Source: Coriobacteriia bacterium
GTDB lineage: Bacteria > Actinomycetota > Coriobacteriia > Anaerosomatales > PALSA-660
Direction of reading: 5' to 3'
Length of the DNA: 40,121 nucleotides
Assembly: GCA_025361335.1 (NCBI GenBank)
Contig: JANYAK010000035.1
Span: forward strand, 1 to 40,121
Every line of letters starts with the position of its first letter. The first letter of the stretch is position 1. Below the pieces are notes generated by a model. That model was not told the origin of the DNA, searched no databases, and saw nothing but the letters and a program-made list of their open reading frames with translations. Of the stretch, positions 1 through 8,605 are shown in pieces. A program made the translations under genes and the position numbers.

Positions 1-140
1 TCGTGGTAACTTTCACTTGTACGGTGACCTTTCTTGCGGGGACTTTGGCTGTGTCGTAACTACCATTATCCCAGCTCAGAGGGTCACCGTCTTCTATTTC
101 AAGCAGAAATCTCGATTGCTTCGTGGAGAATCGAGGCTAG
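1..140. repeat. Left copy of 140-bp terminal inverted repeat, probable mobile-element end
   Basis: This stretch is a perfect reverse complement of 39981-40120. It has about 49% G+C (68 of 140 bases), well below the neighbouring genes. Inside it are an inverted pair ACGGTGACC (21-29) and GGTCACCGT (82-90), a small hairpin ATTTC/GAAAT, and a 7-bp stem CTCGATT/AATCGAG near the outer edge. It also has partly repeated GGTRACYTTTC-like units (5-33), a pattern reminiscent of IS21-type ends, although this is only a resemblance. The last four bases, CTAG (137-140), include the ffh stop codon, so the element proper may end at 136 with CTAG as a shared target. No transposase is visible. The length equals k-1 for a k=141 de Bruijn assembly, so the contig probably stopped inside a longer repeat. 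Confidence 0.9.
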
Positions 141-1477
141 CGTCCCCCGAAGCCTTTGCCCATGCTCGGCATGCGCCCCTTGTTCTTCTGCATCTGACGC
201 ATCAGCTTCTGGGCATCCGCGAACTGGCGGAGCAGCTGGTTGACCGCCTGGACGGTCGATCCGGAGCCGCGCGCGATGCGCGCGCGACGCGATCCCGAGA
301 TGATCTGGGGCTTGCGGCGCTCTTTGGCCGTCATCGAGCGGATGATGGCCGCGGTGCGGTCGAGGGCTGATTCGTCGATCTTGGCGCCTTTGAGCGCCGC
401 TCGGTCGGCCCCGAGTCCCGGGATGAGGGACAGGATCTCGTCGAGCGAGCCCATCTTCTTGAGTTGCTGCATCTGCACCAGAAAGTCGTCCAGCGTGAAT
501 TCGGCGGAGCGCAGCCGCTGCTCCATCTCGACCGCGGTCTTCTCGTCGGTGACGGACTGCGCCTTCTCGATAAGCGAGACCACGTCGCCCATGCCGAGGA
601 TCCGTTGCGCCATGCCGTCGGGACGGAATGCTTCCAACGCGTCGAGCTTCTCGCCAACGCCGACGAACTTGATGGGCTTACCCGTGACCGCCCTGACCGA
701 CAGAGCGGCCCCGCCGCGCGCGTCGCCATCGAGCTTGGTGACGATGACGCCGTCGAAATCGACGCGCTCGGCGAACGCGGTGGCCGCGTTGACGGCGTCC
801 TGGCCCGTCATGGCGTCCACGACCATGAGGACCTGGTCGGGACGAACCGCTGTGCGGATGCGAGCGGCCTCCTCCATCATCGCGTCGTCGACGTGCAGTC
901 GGCCGGCGGTGTCGATCAGCACCACGTCGCGCATGTCGGCGATGGCGGCCTTCACTCCCGCCTTGGCGATCTCGACCGGGTCGGCGCCGGTCTCTCCGCG
1001 ATACACGGGAACACCCAGTTCGCGCCCGAGCGCCTCGAGCTGGTCGATCGCGGCGGGGCGGTACACGTCGCACGCGACCAACAACGGGCGCCTCCCCTGC
1101 TTGCGCAGGACGTTGGCCAGCTTCGCGGTCGCGGTCGTCTTGCCGGACCCTTGCAGACCGACCAGCATGATGACGTTGGGGATCCGCCCGGAGAACACGA
1201 GCTTGCTCTCCCCGCCCCCCATCAGCGTGGTGAGCTCGTCGAGCACGATCTTGACGACCATCTGGCCGGGTGTCAGCGAGGTCATCACGTCCGAGCCGAT
1301 CGAGCGCTCGCGGACGCGCCCGACGAAGTCTCTGACTACCTTGAAGTTGACGTCGGCCTCCAGCAGGGCGAGGCGGATCTCGCGCATGGCGGCGTCGACA
1401 TCGGCCTCGGACAGGCGTCCTCGGCCGGTCAGACGGCCGAGGACTCCCTGCAGGCGCGTGGAGAGGTTCTCGAACAT
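137..1477 (-). CDS. ffh: Signal recognition particle protein Ffh (SRP54 GTPase)
   Basis: Ffh binds 4.5S/SRP RNA and the signal sequences of nascent membrane and secreted proteins, and docks on FtsY at the membrane. The 446-residue product has the N domain (1-95), then the G domain with GLQGSGKTT (about 108-116), DTAGR (about 190) and TKLDGDARGG (about 247). The methionine-rich M domain runs from about 300 to the end and includes the SGSRRARIARGSG RNA-binding stretch. The ATG has GGAG five bases upstream. It is the last gene of the long minus-strand array, 55 bp after lepB. Its stop codon TAG (137-139) lies inside the terminal repeat, so the very C-terminus (KGFGGR) may have been set by an insertion. 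Genes that normally follow, such as rpsP, rimM and trmD, are cut off by the end of the window. Confidence 0.97.
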   Translation of the reverse strand: MFENLSTRLQGVLGRLTGRGRLSEADVDAAMREIRLALLEADVNFKVVRDFVGRVRERSIGSDVMTSLTPGQMVVKIVLDELTTLMGGGESKLVFSGRIPNVIMLVGLQGSGKTTATAKLANVLRKQGRRPLLVACDVYRPAAIDQLEALGRELGVPVYRGETGADPVEIAKAGVKAAIADMRDVVLIDTAGRLHVDDAMMEEAARIRTAVRPDQVLMVVDAMTGQDAVNAATAFAERVDFDGVIVTKLDGDARGGAALSVRAVTGKPIKFVGVGEKLDALEAFRPDGMAQRILGMGDVVSLIEKAQSVTDEKTAVEMEQRLRSAEFTLDDFLVQMQQLKKMGSLDEILSLIPGLGADRAALKGAKIDESALDRTAAIIRSMTAKERRKPQIISGSRRARIARGSGSTVQAVNQLLRQFADAQKLMRQMQKNKGRMPSMGKGFGGR

Positions 1478-1532
1478 GTCACTCCGTCATCCGGGGGCGG
1501 TGACGGCCGGCGTGGTGAGCGGCGCGCGGCGG

Positions 1533-2087
1533 TCAGGGGGATGGTACCACCCTGACGTGGCCGATCGGCGCCCACACGGCCACGACCCGCCCGTGGATCG
1601 CCGCGATCGGGAGGGGGCCGATGAACCGGCCGTCGTACGAGATGGTCCGGTTGTCGCCCATGACGAAGACCGTCTCCGCCGGCACGGTCACGTCGAACGC
1701 TGGTTGCAGGGCGCGCGCGATGATCCGGTGCTGGAAGGCCTCGTCGGCACCGTTGACGAGGACGTAGTCCCCTGTGATGGACAGGGTGTCCCCAGGCAGA
1801 CCGATCACGCGCTTGACCAGCTCCTCCGTGACGCCCTCGTGGGTCCAGTGGATGACCACGACGTCGCCGCGGTGCGGCTGGGGCCACCCGCGCGTGATGA
1901 GCAGGTACTCCCGGTCCGCCAGCGTGGGCAGCATGGACGGCCCGTCGACCTTTGCGACGTCGTAGAGGACATAGAGCGGGACCACGATGATGGCGAGCGC
2001 GATGGTCAGCGGGAGGAGCAGACGCAGGGCCAGTCTGTGGGAGCGCAACTGCGTCGCGGTGAGACCCTCGGGCTCGGGAAGCGCCAT
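1533..2087 (-). CDS. lepB: Signal peptidase I (LepB/SipS family, S26)
   Basis: This membrane serine protease removes signal peptides from exported proteins on the outer face of the membrane. The 184-residue product has a short cytoplasmic N-terminus, one transmembrane segment (about 18-42) and then the catalytic domain. The nucleophile serine is in DGPSMLPT (about residue 50) and the general-base lysine in LVKRVIGLPGD (about 92). The MGDNR box follows at about 150. The ATG overlaps the ftsY TGA by one base (TGATG), implying coupled translation. It lies between the SRP receptor and SRP GTPase genes, where Firmicutes carry ylxM, placing targeting and signal cleavage in one transcript. It is short, as in Gram-positive type I peptidases, and all catalytic residues are present. 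Confidence 0.93.
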   Translation of the reverse strand: MALPEPEGLTATQLRSHRLALRLLLPLTIALAIIVVPLYVLYDVAKVDGPSMLPTLADREYLLITRGWPQPHRGDVVVIHWTHEGVTEELVKRVIGLPGDTLSITGDYVLVNGADEAFQHRIIARALQPAFDVTVPAETVFVMGDNRTISYDGRFIGPLPIAAIHGRVVAVWAPIGHVRVVPSP

Positions 2088-2995
2088 CACGTACCGACCA
2101 GCGCGCGCGCGAACTCGTGTGGGTCGAAGGCGCGCAGATCCTCGAGCTTCTCCCCGACACCGATCCTGACGATCGGCAGGCCGAGGTCGTGTGCTATGGC
2201 CACGACGATCCCGCCCTTCGCGGTGCCATCGAGCTTGGTGAGCACGATGCCGTCGAGGTCGAGCGCGGCATGGAACGCCCGGGCCTGTGCGAGCCCGTTC
2301 TGCCCCGTGGTGGCGTCCATGACCAGCAGGCTGCGCACCGGGTAGGTGCTCTGAGCCCGCGCCACCCGCCTCACCTTGCGAAGCTCGTCCATCAGGTCGG
2401 GCGACGTGTGGAGCCGGCCGGCCGTGTCGACGAGCACCAGGTCCGCGCCCGTCTCCCGCGCTCGTGCCAGCGTGTCGAACACCACGGCCGCGGGGTCGGC
2501 TCCGCGCTCGCGCTCGACGATCGGCACGTTCGCGCGGACGGCCCACTCCCTGAGCTGCTCGATCGCAGCGGCTCGGTACGTGTCCGCCGAACCGACGACG
2601 ACCGAGCGCCCTGAGGCGGCGGCCGAAGCCGCGATCTTGCCCACGGAGGTCGTCTTGCCCGCACCGTTCACTCCGACGAACAGTACGGTCAGCGGGCTTG
2701 CAGCCAAGACGTCGGGCACGTCGGGCAGTCGGCTCGCCACGGATGCGGACAGGGCTTCGAGAACGGCCTGCGCGTCCGCCAAGTCCTCGCGCCGCGAGCT
2801 GGTCTTGAGGGCGGCCACGATCTCCATGGAAGCGGCCGCTCCCATGTCGGCGCCGATGAGCGTCTCTTCGAGCTCCTCCCAGAACGCCTCGCCGACGGCG
2901 GGTCCCCGGCCGACGATGGTCGCGACGCGGTCACCGATCTGGTCGCGCGTTCGGGACAGCCCGGACGAGAGCCGCTCGAACCACGTCGGACTCAC
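2087..2995 (-). CDS. ftsY: SRP receptor FtsY
   Basis: FtsY is the membrane-associated GTPase that receives Ffh-ribosome complexes and hands them to SecYEG. The 302-residue protein has an NG core without a long acidic A domain, as in many Gram-positive bacteria. The N-domain helices are followed by GVNGAGKTTSVGK (about 106-118), DTAGRLHTSPDLMDEL (about 193), TKLDGTAKGG (about 250) and the closing motif GVGEKLEDLRAFDP. Translation starts with GTG, which overlaps the smc stop as GTGA, so it depends on coupling to smc. No amphipathic acidic extension is seen, so membrane contact probably relies on the N-terminal helix (MSPTWFERLSSGLSR). Confidence 0.96.
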   Translation of the reverse strand: MSPTWFERLSSGLSRTRDQIGDRVATIVGRGPAVGEAFWEELEETLIGADMGAAASMEIVAALKTSSRREDLADAQAVLEALSASVASRLPDVPDVLAASPLTVLFVGVNGAGKTTSVGKIAASAAASGRSVVVGSADTYRAAAIEQLREWAVRANVPIVERERGADPAAVVFDTLARARETGADLVLVDTAGRLHTSPDLMDELRKVRRVARAQSTYPVRSLLVMDATTGQNGLAQARAFHAALDLDGIVLTKLDGTAKGGIVVAIAHDLGLPIVRIGVGEKLEDLRAFDPHEFARALVGT

Positions 2996-5900
2996 GCGGG
3001 GACCTCCTCGAGGGCGCCCGATCGGTCCAGGCGCTGGCTGACGACCTTGCTCACGCCGTCGGACTGCATCGATACCCCGTAGAGCACGTCGGCCATCTGC
3101 ATCGTGCGGCGCTGGTGCGTGATGATGATGAACTGGGTGCGGTTCCGGAGGGTGTCGATGAAGGACACGAACCGTCGCAGGTTGGAGTCGTCCAAGGCGG
3201 CCTCGACCTCGTCGAGGATGTAGAACGGCACGGGCCGCGTGTGGTAGAGCGCGAAGAGCAGAGCCAGCGCGGTCAGCGCCTTCTCCCCGCCCGACATGAG
3301 TGTCATCTTCTGGAGCTTCTTGCCCAAGGGCTGAGCCACTACCTCGATGCCGGTCTCCGCGGGGTCGTCGGGGTCCGTCATTCGGAGCTCCGCGTGCCCG
3401 CCCGGGAACAGGACGGCGAACACGTCCTGGAAGTGCTCATTGACCTGCTCGAACGTCTCGAGGAAACGGTCGCGCATCTTGCGGTCGATCGCGCGCACCA
3501 CGCGCTGCAGCGATTGCCTCGACGACGAGAGGTCGTCGATCTGGCCCGCCAGGAACGCGCGACGCGTGTCCAGGAACCCGTACTCCTGGACCGCGAGTTC
3601 GTTGACCGGGCCCATGTTGGCCATCTGCTTGCGCAGGCGCAGCGCGCGATCGCGCGAGCGGTCGAGGTCCTTGACCTCCGGGAGCGCCAGCGCGCGCTCG
3701 ATGGGCATGCCGTAGTCGTCGACGATCCTGGATACGGCGGCATCGACCTGGACCTGGAGGTGAGCCTTCTCTATGCGGATCTCGGCCATCTTCTCGCCAC
3801 ACGTCTCGACCACGGCCCGTACATCGGTGACGGCGTCCTGAGCGGCATGCATGGTTTCGCGAAGGGATTCCGAGTCGGTCTGCTCGAACCTCGCCCTGTC
3901 CAGCAGCTTGACCGCCCAGTGCTCGGCGCGCTCGAGCAGCGCCGCATACAGGTCGTGAACCGGCTGGATCCGCTCACGCAACAGCTCGAGAGCCGCCTCG
4001 GTCTCCTCGGCGGAGCGCAGCGTGTCGGCGATCTCCGCGAGTTCGCCGGATGCGGCCGACACTTGGCGCTTCATGTGGATCTCGCGCTCGGACACCGTGG
4101 CGATGTCCACCTGGCACTGGCCCAGCGTGCTCGCGATGGCGGCCTCGGCGCGGAAGCGGTTGTCCCGCGTCTCTTGCCTGACGGCCGCCTCTTCATCCAA
4201 GCGCACCATCTCGGCCTCGGCCGCGGCGATCTTGGACTGCAGCGTCTCTCGCGAGGGCGCGTCCTTGGCCGTCCTCTCGACGATCGCGCCTTGCCGGGTC
4301 GTGATGCGCTCCTGCTCGGTGTCGAGGTCCGTCAGCCCCTGCTCGAGGCGGCCGACCTCGTCCCGCAGCGATTCATGCTCTCCGGTCAGCGCGGCGAGGC
4401 GCTGACCGAGCTCGAGTGCGTCCTGCTGCGCCGCGGTGAGCGCCTCGTCTGCCTCGGTGAGCGAAGACTCAGCGTCGCCCGTGCGGGCGTACGCGGCCTG
4501 CTCGTCGTCGCGAAGGTCGTTGAGACGGCGCTTGCGCGTCAGAACGGATGACGACGAGTCGAGGGACGGGCCGACGGTCAGCTTGCCCGAAGGCCACACC
4601 ATGTGCCCCTCGCCGGTGATGTAGCGGACCCCGGGGGCGCGGCGGGCCGCGTCGAGCGCCTCCGCAAGCGTCGGCACGTACCACACGTCCCCCAGCAGAC
4701 ACTCGACCGCCGGCTGGAGCGCTTCCTCGGACGTCACGGCATCGGCCAGCCTGCGCCCGACGGACGGTCCGCTCGGCGGCGGCGATGGGACCGCAGCCTC
4801 GAGCGACAGGATGGAGATGTCCCCGGCCGCGTGTTCCTCGAGCAGGTCGAGCAAACCGGCGGCCGCGGCGGAATCCTCGACGAGAACGCAGAAGAGGTCG
4901 CCCCCGAGCGCCCTCTCGACCACCTTCTCCAAGTCGGGATCGACACTGATGTGGTCGGTCACGGGCCCGATGAGACCCGGGACTCTTTGGTCGGAGGAAT
5001 GCACCCATGCGAGCGCGGGCGAGGCGGTCTGGAACGCGCGGCCGACCTCCTCGAGCCCGCGCACCTCGGCGCGCACGGCGTTGAGCGCGTCGCGCGTCTC
5101 GTCCAGCGCCTTGCGTCGCGACTCCAGGACGCGCACACGCTTCTCGACGTCCGAGTCGGCCAGCGTCAGCTCCTTGGTCGTGCGGCCCAGCGACTGCTCG
5201 AGGGCCTCCAGACGCGCGCGGCGCGACGAGAGTGTGCCGATCAGCGACGCCCTCTGCGAGCGCACCGCGCTCGACCTCGTCTCGAGCAGCTCGACCTCGA
5301 GCTTATAGGCGGCCAGGGCGTGCTCGAGGGACGCTACATCCGCCCGTGCGTCGTCTGCGTCCTTGCGCGCGCGCCGGATCGCCTGGTTGACCGCGGTCAG
5401 CTCCTCCTCCGCGGCGAGTCGCTCCTTACGCGAGGTCTCGCCTTCGCGCCTCAGTTCGGCAAGGCGCGTGTAGAGGGACTTCAGCGACGTGTCGGAGGTC
5501 GACCGCTGTTCGTTCAGCTGGTCGAGTTCCTGCTCGCGGCGAAGCCGCCTCGTCTCGTTCTGATGCACCTTCGCCCGCAGCTCGGACAGCTTCTCGACGA
5601 GGTTCTTGCCCTTCTCCTCGAGAAGAAGGAGACCGGAGTTGAGCCGCTCGAGGACGGCTTGCAGGCGGCGGCGCTGCTCGGAGAGGTCCCCGACGAACAG
5701 CCCCTTCTCCTCGAGCAGGGACTGGAAGTTGGACAGCTCCCTCTCGCGCTCCGCGAGGCGGTACTTCTCCAGCTCGGTCTCGGCGTCCTGGTCGCGCTCC
5801 AGGATCTGCAGGGCGTCCCATCCTGCCTGCAGGAGGCGCAAGTCGGCCACCGCCAGCGCCGCCTCCAGGTCCCGCAGCTCGGCCACGAACGATTCGTGCT

Positions 5901-6540
5901 GGCGAGCGCGGTCCGCCTGCCTCTGCAGCGGCCGGAGCTGTCGCTCGACCTCCGCGAGGACGTCCTTCGCCCGCTCGAGGTTGGCGTCCATGCTGCCCAG
6001 CTTGCGCAGCGCGCGCTCCTTGCGCTTCTTGTGCTTGAGGACGCCCGCGGCCTCCTCGATGAGGGCGCGGCGGTCCTCGGGCCGGCTGTTCAGGATCTCG
6101 TCGAGCCGGCCCTGGCTGATGATCGAATGCGTGTCCCGGCCGAGGCCGGTGTCGTGCAGGAGGTCGTGGATGTCCATCAGCCTGCAGGGAGAGTTGTTGA
6201 TCAGGTACTCGCTCTCGCCGCTGCGGTACATCCGTCGGGTGATCGTGACCTCCGCGAACTCGAGCGCCAGAGTCCCGTCCGAGTTGTCCAGAGTGAGATC
6301 GACCTCGGCGACACCCACGGCCTGCCGGCCGGATGAGCCGGCGAATATGACGTCCTCCATGGCGTTGCCGCGCAGGTTCTTCGCGGACTGTTCGCCGAGC
6401 ACCCATAGGACACCGTCGGTGATGTTGCTCTTGCCCGACCCGTTCGGGCCGACGATGACCGTCACGCCCGGTTCCAGGTGCATGGGGACGCGGTCCGCGA
6501 AGCTCTTGAACCCCTTGAGGGTCAGCGACTTGAGATGCAA
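2992..6540 (-). CDS. smc: Chromosome segregation ATPase SMC
   Basis: SMC dimers with ScpAB organise and segregate the chromosome. The open frame extends upstream of this start, but homology begins at LHLKSLTLKGFKSF, so I take the TTG at 6540, giving 1182 residues, the usual SMC size. Walker A is GPNGSGKSN (about 32-40). Long heptad-rich coiled coils run from about 165 to 500 and 660 to 1020 around a hinge domain with the glycine-rich segments expected there (about 510-650). The C-terminal head has the signature LMSGGEKALTALALL and Walker B FYILDEVEAALDD. The gene follows rnc directly, as in Firmicutes, without mutM between them as in mycobacteria. scpA and scpB are not in the window. The Shine-Dalgarno sequence is weak (AAAGG). 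Confidence 0.95.
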   Translation of the reverse strand: MHLKSLTLKGFKSFADRVPMHLEPGVTVIVGPNGSGKSNITDGVLWVLGEQSAKNLRGNAMEDVIFAGSSGRQAVGVAEVDLTLDNSDGTLALEFAEVTITRRMYRSGESEYLINNSPCRLMDIHDLLHDTGLGRDTHSIISQGRLDEILNSRPEDRRALIEEAAGVLKHKKRKERALRKLGSMDANLERAKDVLAEVERQLRPLQRQADRARQHESFVAELRDLEAALAVADLRLLQAGWDALQILERDQDAETELEKYRLAERERELSNFQSLLEEKGLFVGDLSEQRRRLQAVLERLNSGLLLLEEKGKNLVEKLSELRAKVHQNETRRLRREQELDQLNEQRSTSDTSLKSLYTRLAELRREGETSRKERLAAEEELTAVNQAIRRARKDADDARADVASLEHALAAYKLEVELLETRSSAVRSQRASLIGTLSSRRARLEALEQSLGRTTKELTLADSDVEKRVRVLESRRKALDETRDALNAVRAEVRGLEEVGRAFQTASPALAWVHSSDQRVPGLIGPVTDHISVDPDLEKVVERALGGDLFCVLVEDSAAAAGLLDLLEEHAAGDISILSLEAAVPSPPPSGPSVGRRLADAVTSEEALQPAVECLLGDVWYVPTLAEALDAARRAPGVRYITGEGHMVWPSGKLTVGPSLDSSSSVLTRKRRLNDLRDDEQAAYARTGDAESSLTEADEALTAAQQDALELGQRLAALTGEHESLRDEVGRLEQGLTDLDTEQERITTRQGAIVERTAKDAPSRETLQSKIAAAEAEMVRLDEEAAVRQETRDNRFRAEAAIASTLGQCQVDIATVSEREIHMKRQVSAASGELAEIADTLRSAEETEAALELLRERIQPVHDLYAALLERAEHWAVKLLDRARFEQTDSESLRETMHAAQDAVTDVRAVVETCGEKMAEIRIEKAHLQVQVDAAVSRIVDDYGMPIERALALPEVKDLDRSRDRALRLRKQMANMGPVNELAVQEYGFLDTRRAFLAGQIDDLSSSRQSLQRVVRAIDRKMRDRFLETFEQVNEHFQDVFAVLFPGGHAELRMTDPDDPAETGIEVVAQPLGKKLQKMTLMSGGEKALTALALLFALYHTRPVPFYILDEVEAALDDSNLRRFVSFIDTLRNRTQFIIITHQRRTMQMADVLYGVSMQSDGVSKVVSQRLDRSGALEEVPA

Positions 6541-6614
6541 CGCGAGCTGGCCTTTCGTGCGTGGCGTCTTTGTGTCCGACGCCGCCGGTCGCGACCGTGG
6601 CGGCGCGGGCTCCA

Positions 6615-6623
6615 ATGCTATCA
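6615..6623 (-). promoter_or_regulatory. Possible extended -10 promoter for smc
   Basis: The 122-bp gap between rnc and smc holds TGATAGCAT on the minus strand, an extended -10 (TGn plus TAnnnT). No convincing -35 is seen 16-18 bp upstream. Transcription from here would leave a leader of about 70 nt before the smc start. This is a motif-only call. Confidence 0.3.
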
Positions 6624-6662
6624 CAGCGTGCGGGCCGCTCCTGTGGCGGTGCGTGCCCGCCG

Positions 6663-7352
6663 TCAGGTCTCCAGCGCGCGCAGGGCCTCGGCGGCCGCCC
6701 GCTTCTCGGCCGCCTGCTTGCTGGGGCCGGACGCCCGGGCGAGGACCGTTCCCCCGACGGATACATGGACGGTGAAGCTGCGGTCGTGATCGGGGCCGTC
6801 GGCGGACTCGACGGAGTAGGTCGGCAGCCCCATCTCCCGCGCTTGGGTGAGCTCCTGCAGGGAGTTCTTCGGGTTCCCGAGCGAGCTGAGCAGGGATGTC
6901 GGATCCAGGTACGGCCCCAGGGATCGGTGAACGAAGGCGCGTGCGGCTTCCAGTCCCGCGTCGAGATACACCGCCGCGACGAGCGCCTCGAATACCGCTT
7001 CCAGCACGGAGGAACGGTCCCGGTCGCCCGCCAGACCGGAGCCGCGGCCGACGCGGACCGCGGCGGGGATGCCCGCGGCGCGTGCCGCCGCGGCAAGCGT
7101 GACTCCGCGCACCACGGATGCTTTCATCGCGCTGAGGTCGCCCTCCGCGCGGGAAGGGAACACGTCGTGCACGTGCTCGGCTACCAGCAGACCCAGGACG
7201 GAGTCCCCGAGGAACTCCAGCCGCTGGTAGTCGGCGCCGCCGTGTTCCGCCGCCCATGACGGGTGAGTGAGCGCCCGTGTCAGCAAGGCCGGGTCGACGA
7301 AGGACAGGCCCATGCGTTGTGCGAGGGCGCCGGGTGCGATCGTCTCGGTCAT
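6663..7352 (-). CDS. rnc: Ribonuclease III
   Basis: RNase III cleaves double-stranded RNA and processes rRNA precursors. The open frame runs far upstream through fabF in another frame, but the family N-terminus and a strong GGGGGAG ribosome-binding site fix the ATG at 7352, giving 229 residues. The signature RLEFLGDSVL (44-53) carries the catalytic Glu and Asp, and the second acidic pair is in DRSSVLEAVFEAL (about 110-122). The double-stranded RNA-binding domain fills about 155-229, with NPKNSLQELTQ, a central FTVHVSVGG strand and GPSKQAAEKRAAAEAL. It lies between fabF and smc, 23 bp after the fabF stop. Confidence 0.95.
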   Translation of the reverse strand: MTETIAPGALAQRMGLSFVDPALLTRALTHPSWAAEHGGADYQRLEFLGDSVLGLLVAEHVHDVFPSRAEGDLSAMKASVVRGVTLAAAARAAGIPAAVRVGRGSGLAGDRDRSSVLEAVFEALVAAVYLDAGLEAARAFVHRSLGPYLDPTSLLSSLGNPKNSLQELTQAREMGLPTYSVESADGPDHDRSFTVHVSVGGTVLARASGPSKQAAEKRAAAEALRALET

Positions 7353-7375
7353 CGCTGCTCCCCCCTCACGGCAGG

Positions 7376-8605
7376 TCAGGCGCGCTTGAGCAGGATGGTC
7401 GCGTCGTGGCCGCCGAACCCGAATGAGTTGCTCATGGTCGCGTCGACGGCGACTCGCCTGGCCACGTTGGGAACGTAGTCGAGATCGCACGCGGGATCGG
7501 GATCGGTGTAGTTGATGGTGGGCGGCAACGTCTGGTTCTCCATGGCCATGACGCAGGCCGCCGCCTCGACGGCGCCGGCGCCTCCCAGAAGATGCCCCAT
7601 CATGGACTTGGTGGAGGACACGGGCGGGACGTGCGCGCCGAACGCGGCCTTGATGGCCAACGTCTCTCCGGCGTCGCCCAGCTGTGTCGAAGTGCCATGC
7701 GCGTTGATGTAGCCGACGTCCGCCGGGCTCATGCCGGCCTGCTCGAGGGCAAGCAGCATCGCGCGCTTCGCTCCCGAGCCGTCGGGAGCCGGGCTCGTGA
7801 TGTGGTACGCGTCGGCGGTCGCGCCGTAGCCGACGACCTCGGCGCGGATGCGGGCTCCCCGGGCGAGGGCGTGGTCCCAGTCCTCGAGGACGAGGACACC
7901 TCCCCCTTCGCCCATCACGAATCCGTCGCGTCCGGCGTCGAAGGGGCGCGAGGCGCCCTGCGGATCGTCGTTGCGCTGGGACAGCGCGCGGGCGGCGCAG
8001 AAGCCGGCCATCCCCAGCGGCGTGACACCGGCGTCGAACCCGCCGGCGACGATGACGTCGGCCGCTCCGCGACGGATGGTCTCGAACGCTTCGCCGATCG
8101 CGTGGGTCCCCGTGGCGCAGGCTGAGACCGGCGCCCAGTTGACGCCCTTGGCTCCGTATCGGATGGAGATGAGCCCCGCCGCGAGGTCGACGATCATCAT
8201 CGGGATGAGGAAGGGCGTGATGCGCGACGGGCCCCGCTCCAGCAGCAGCTTGGTCTGCTCCTCCAAGACGTGCAGGCCGCCGATCCCGCTGCCGACGATC
8301 ACGCCGACCCGGTCGGCCTCGGCGGGGTCTATCCGCGTCAGCCCCGCATCGCGCATAGCTTCCTCCGCGGCGACCATGGCGAAGTGCTGGAAGCGTGACG
8401 AGCGCCGCAGCTCCTTGGAGTCCATGACCGCTGACGCGTCGAAGTCGTCGATGACGCCGGCGAACCGGCAAAGGTACTCAGCCGCGTCGAACGACGTGAT
8501 CGGCCCGATGCCGGACCGGCCCGCGGAGAGTGAATCCCACATGGCGTCGCAGCCGACGCCGACGGGAGTGACGACGCCCATGCCCGTGACGGCGATGCGT
8601 CTCAT
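7376..8605 (-). CDS. fabF: Beta-ketoacyl-ACP synthase II
   Basis: FabF condenses malonyl-ACP with a growing acyl-ACP in fatty acid elongation in the cytoplasm. The 409-residue product has the Cys-His-His triad in VSACATGTHAI (about Cys163), INAHGTSTQLGD (about His305) and MMGHLLGGAGAVEA (about His340). The glycine-rich tail FGFGGHDAT is also present. I start at the ATG that overlaps the preceding stop as ATGA, because MRRIAVTGMGVVTPVG is the family N-terminus; a longer open frame upstream is an unused frame of the previous gene. Translation is coupled to the FabK-like flavoprotein gene. It is the last fab gene of the cluster. No fabZ dehydratase is present in the window. Confidence 0.96.
   Translation of the reverse strand: MRRIAVTGMGVVTPVGVGCDAMWDSLSAGRSGIGPITSFDAAEYLCRFAGVIDDFDASAVMDSKELRRSSRFQHFAMVAAEEAMRDAGLTRIDPAEADRVGVIVGSGIGGLHVLEEQTKLLLERGPSRITPFLIPMMIVDLAAGLISIRYGAKGVNWAPVSACATGTHAIGEAFETIRRGAADVIVAGGFDAGVTPLGMAGFCAARALSQRNDDPQGASRPFDAGRDGFVMGEGGGVLVLEDWDHALARGARIRAEVVGYGATADAYHITSPAPDGSGAKRAMLLALEQAGMSPADVGYINAHGTSTQLGDAGETLAIKAAFGAHVPPVSSTKSMMGHLLGGAGAVEAAACVMAMENQTLPPTINYTDPDPACDLDYVPNVARRVAVDATMSNSFGFGGHDATILLKRA

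Noticed and set aside
17-370. Small gene starting MYGDLSCGDFGC in the terminal repeats
   Set aside because: The same 41 residues can be read from both repeat copies, but the frame then runs into unrelated flanking sequence on each side (antisense to ffh, or through the riboswitch). It is not a gene.
240-2345. Long plus-strand open frame (701 codons) opposite ffh, lepB and ftsY
   Set aside because: It is antisense to three well-recognised genes, Ser/Arg/Pro-rich with no domain. Such frames are a usual by-product of high-G+C codon bias. The same applies to the other long plus-strand frames opposite smc, fabH, recG, fakA and priA.
2992-7257. SMC of 1421 residues
   Set aside because: The first roughly 239 residues come from reading the rnc region in another frame. 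The SMC family begins at LHLKSLTLKGF, hence the TTG start at 6540.
6663-8471. Possible fabF-rnc fusion
   Set aside because: The open frame continues through fabF out of frame with it. Both genes have normal ends and rnc has its own strong ribosome-binding site.
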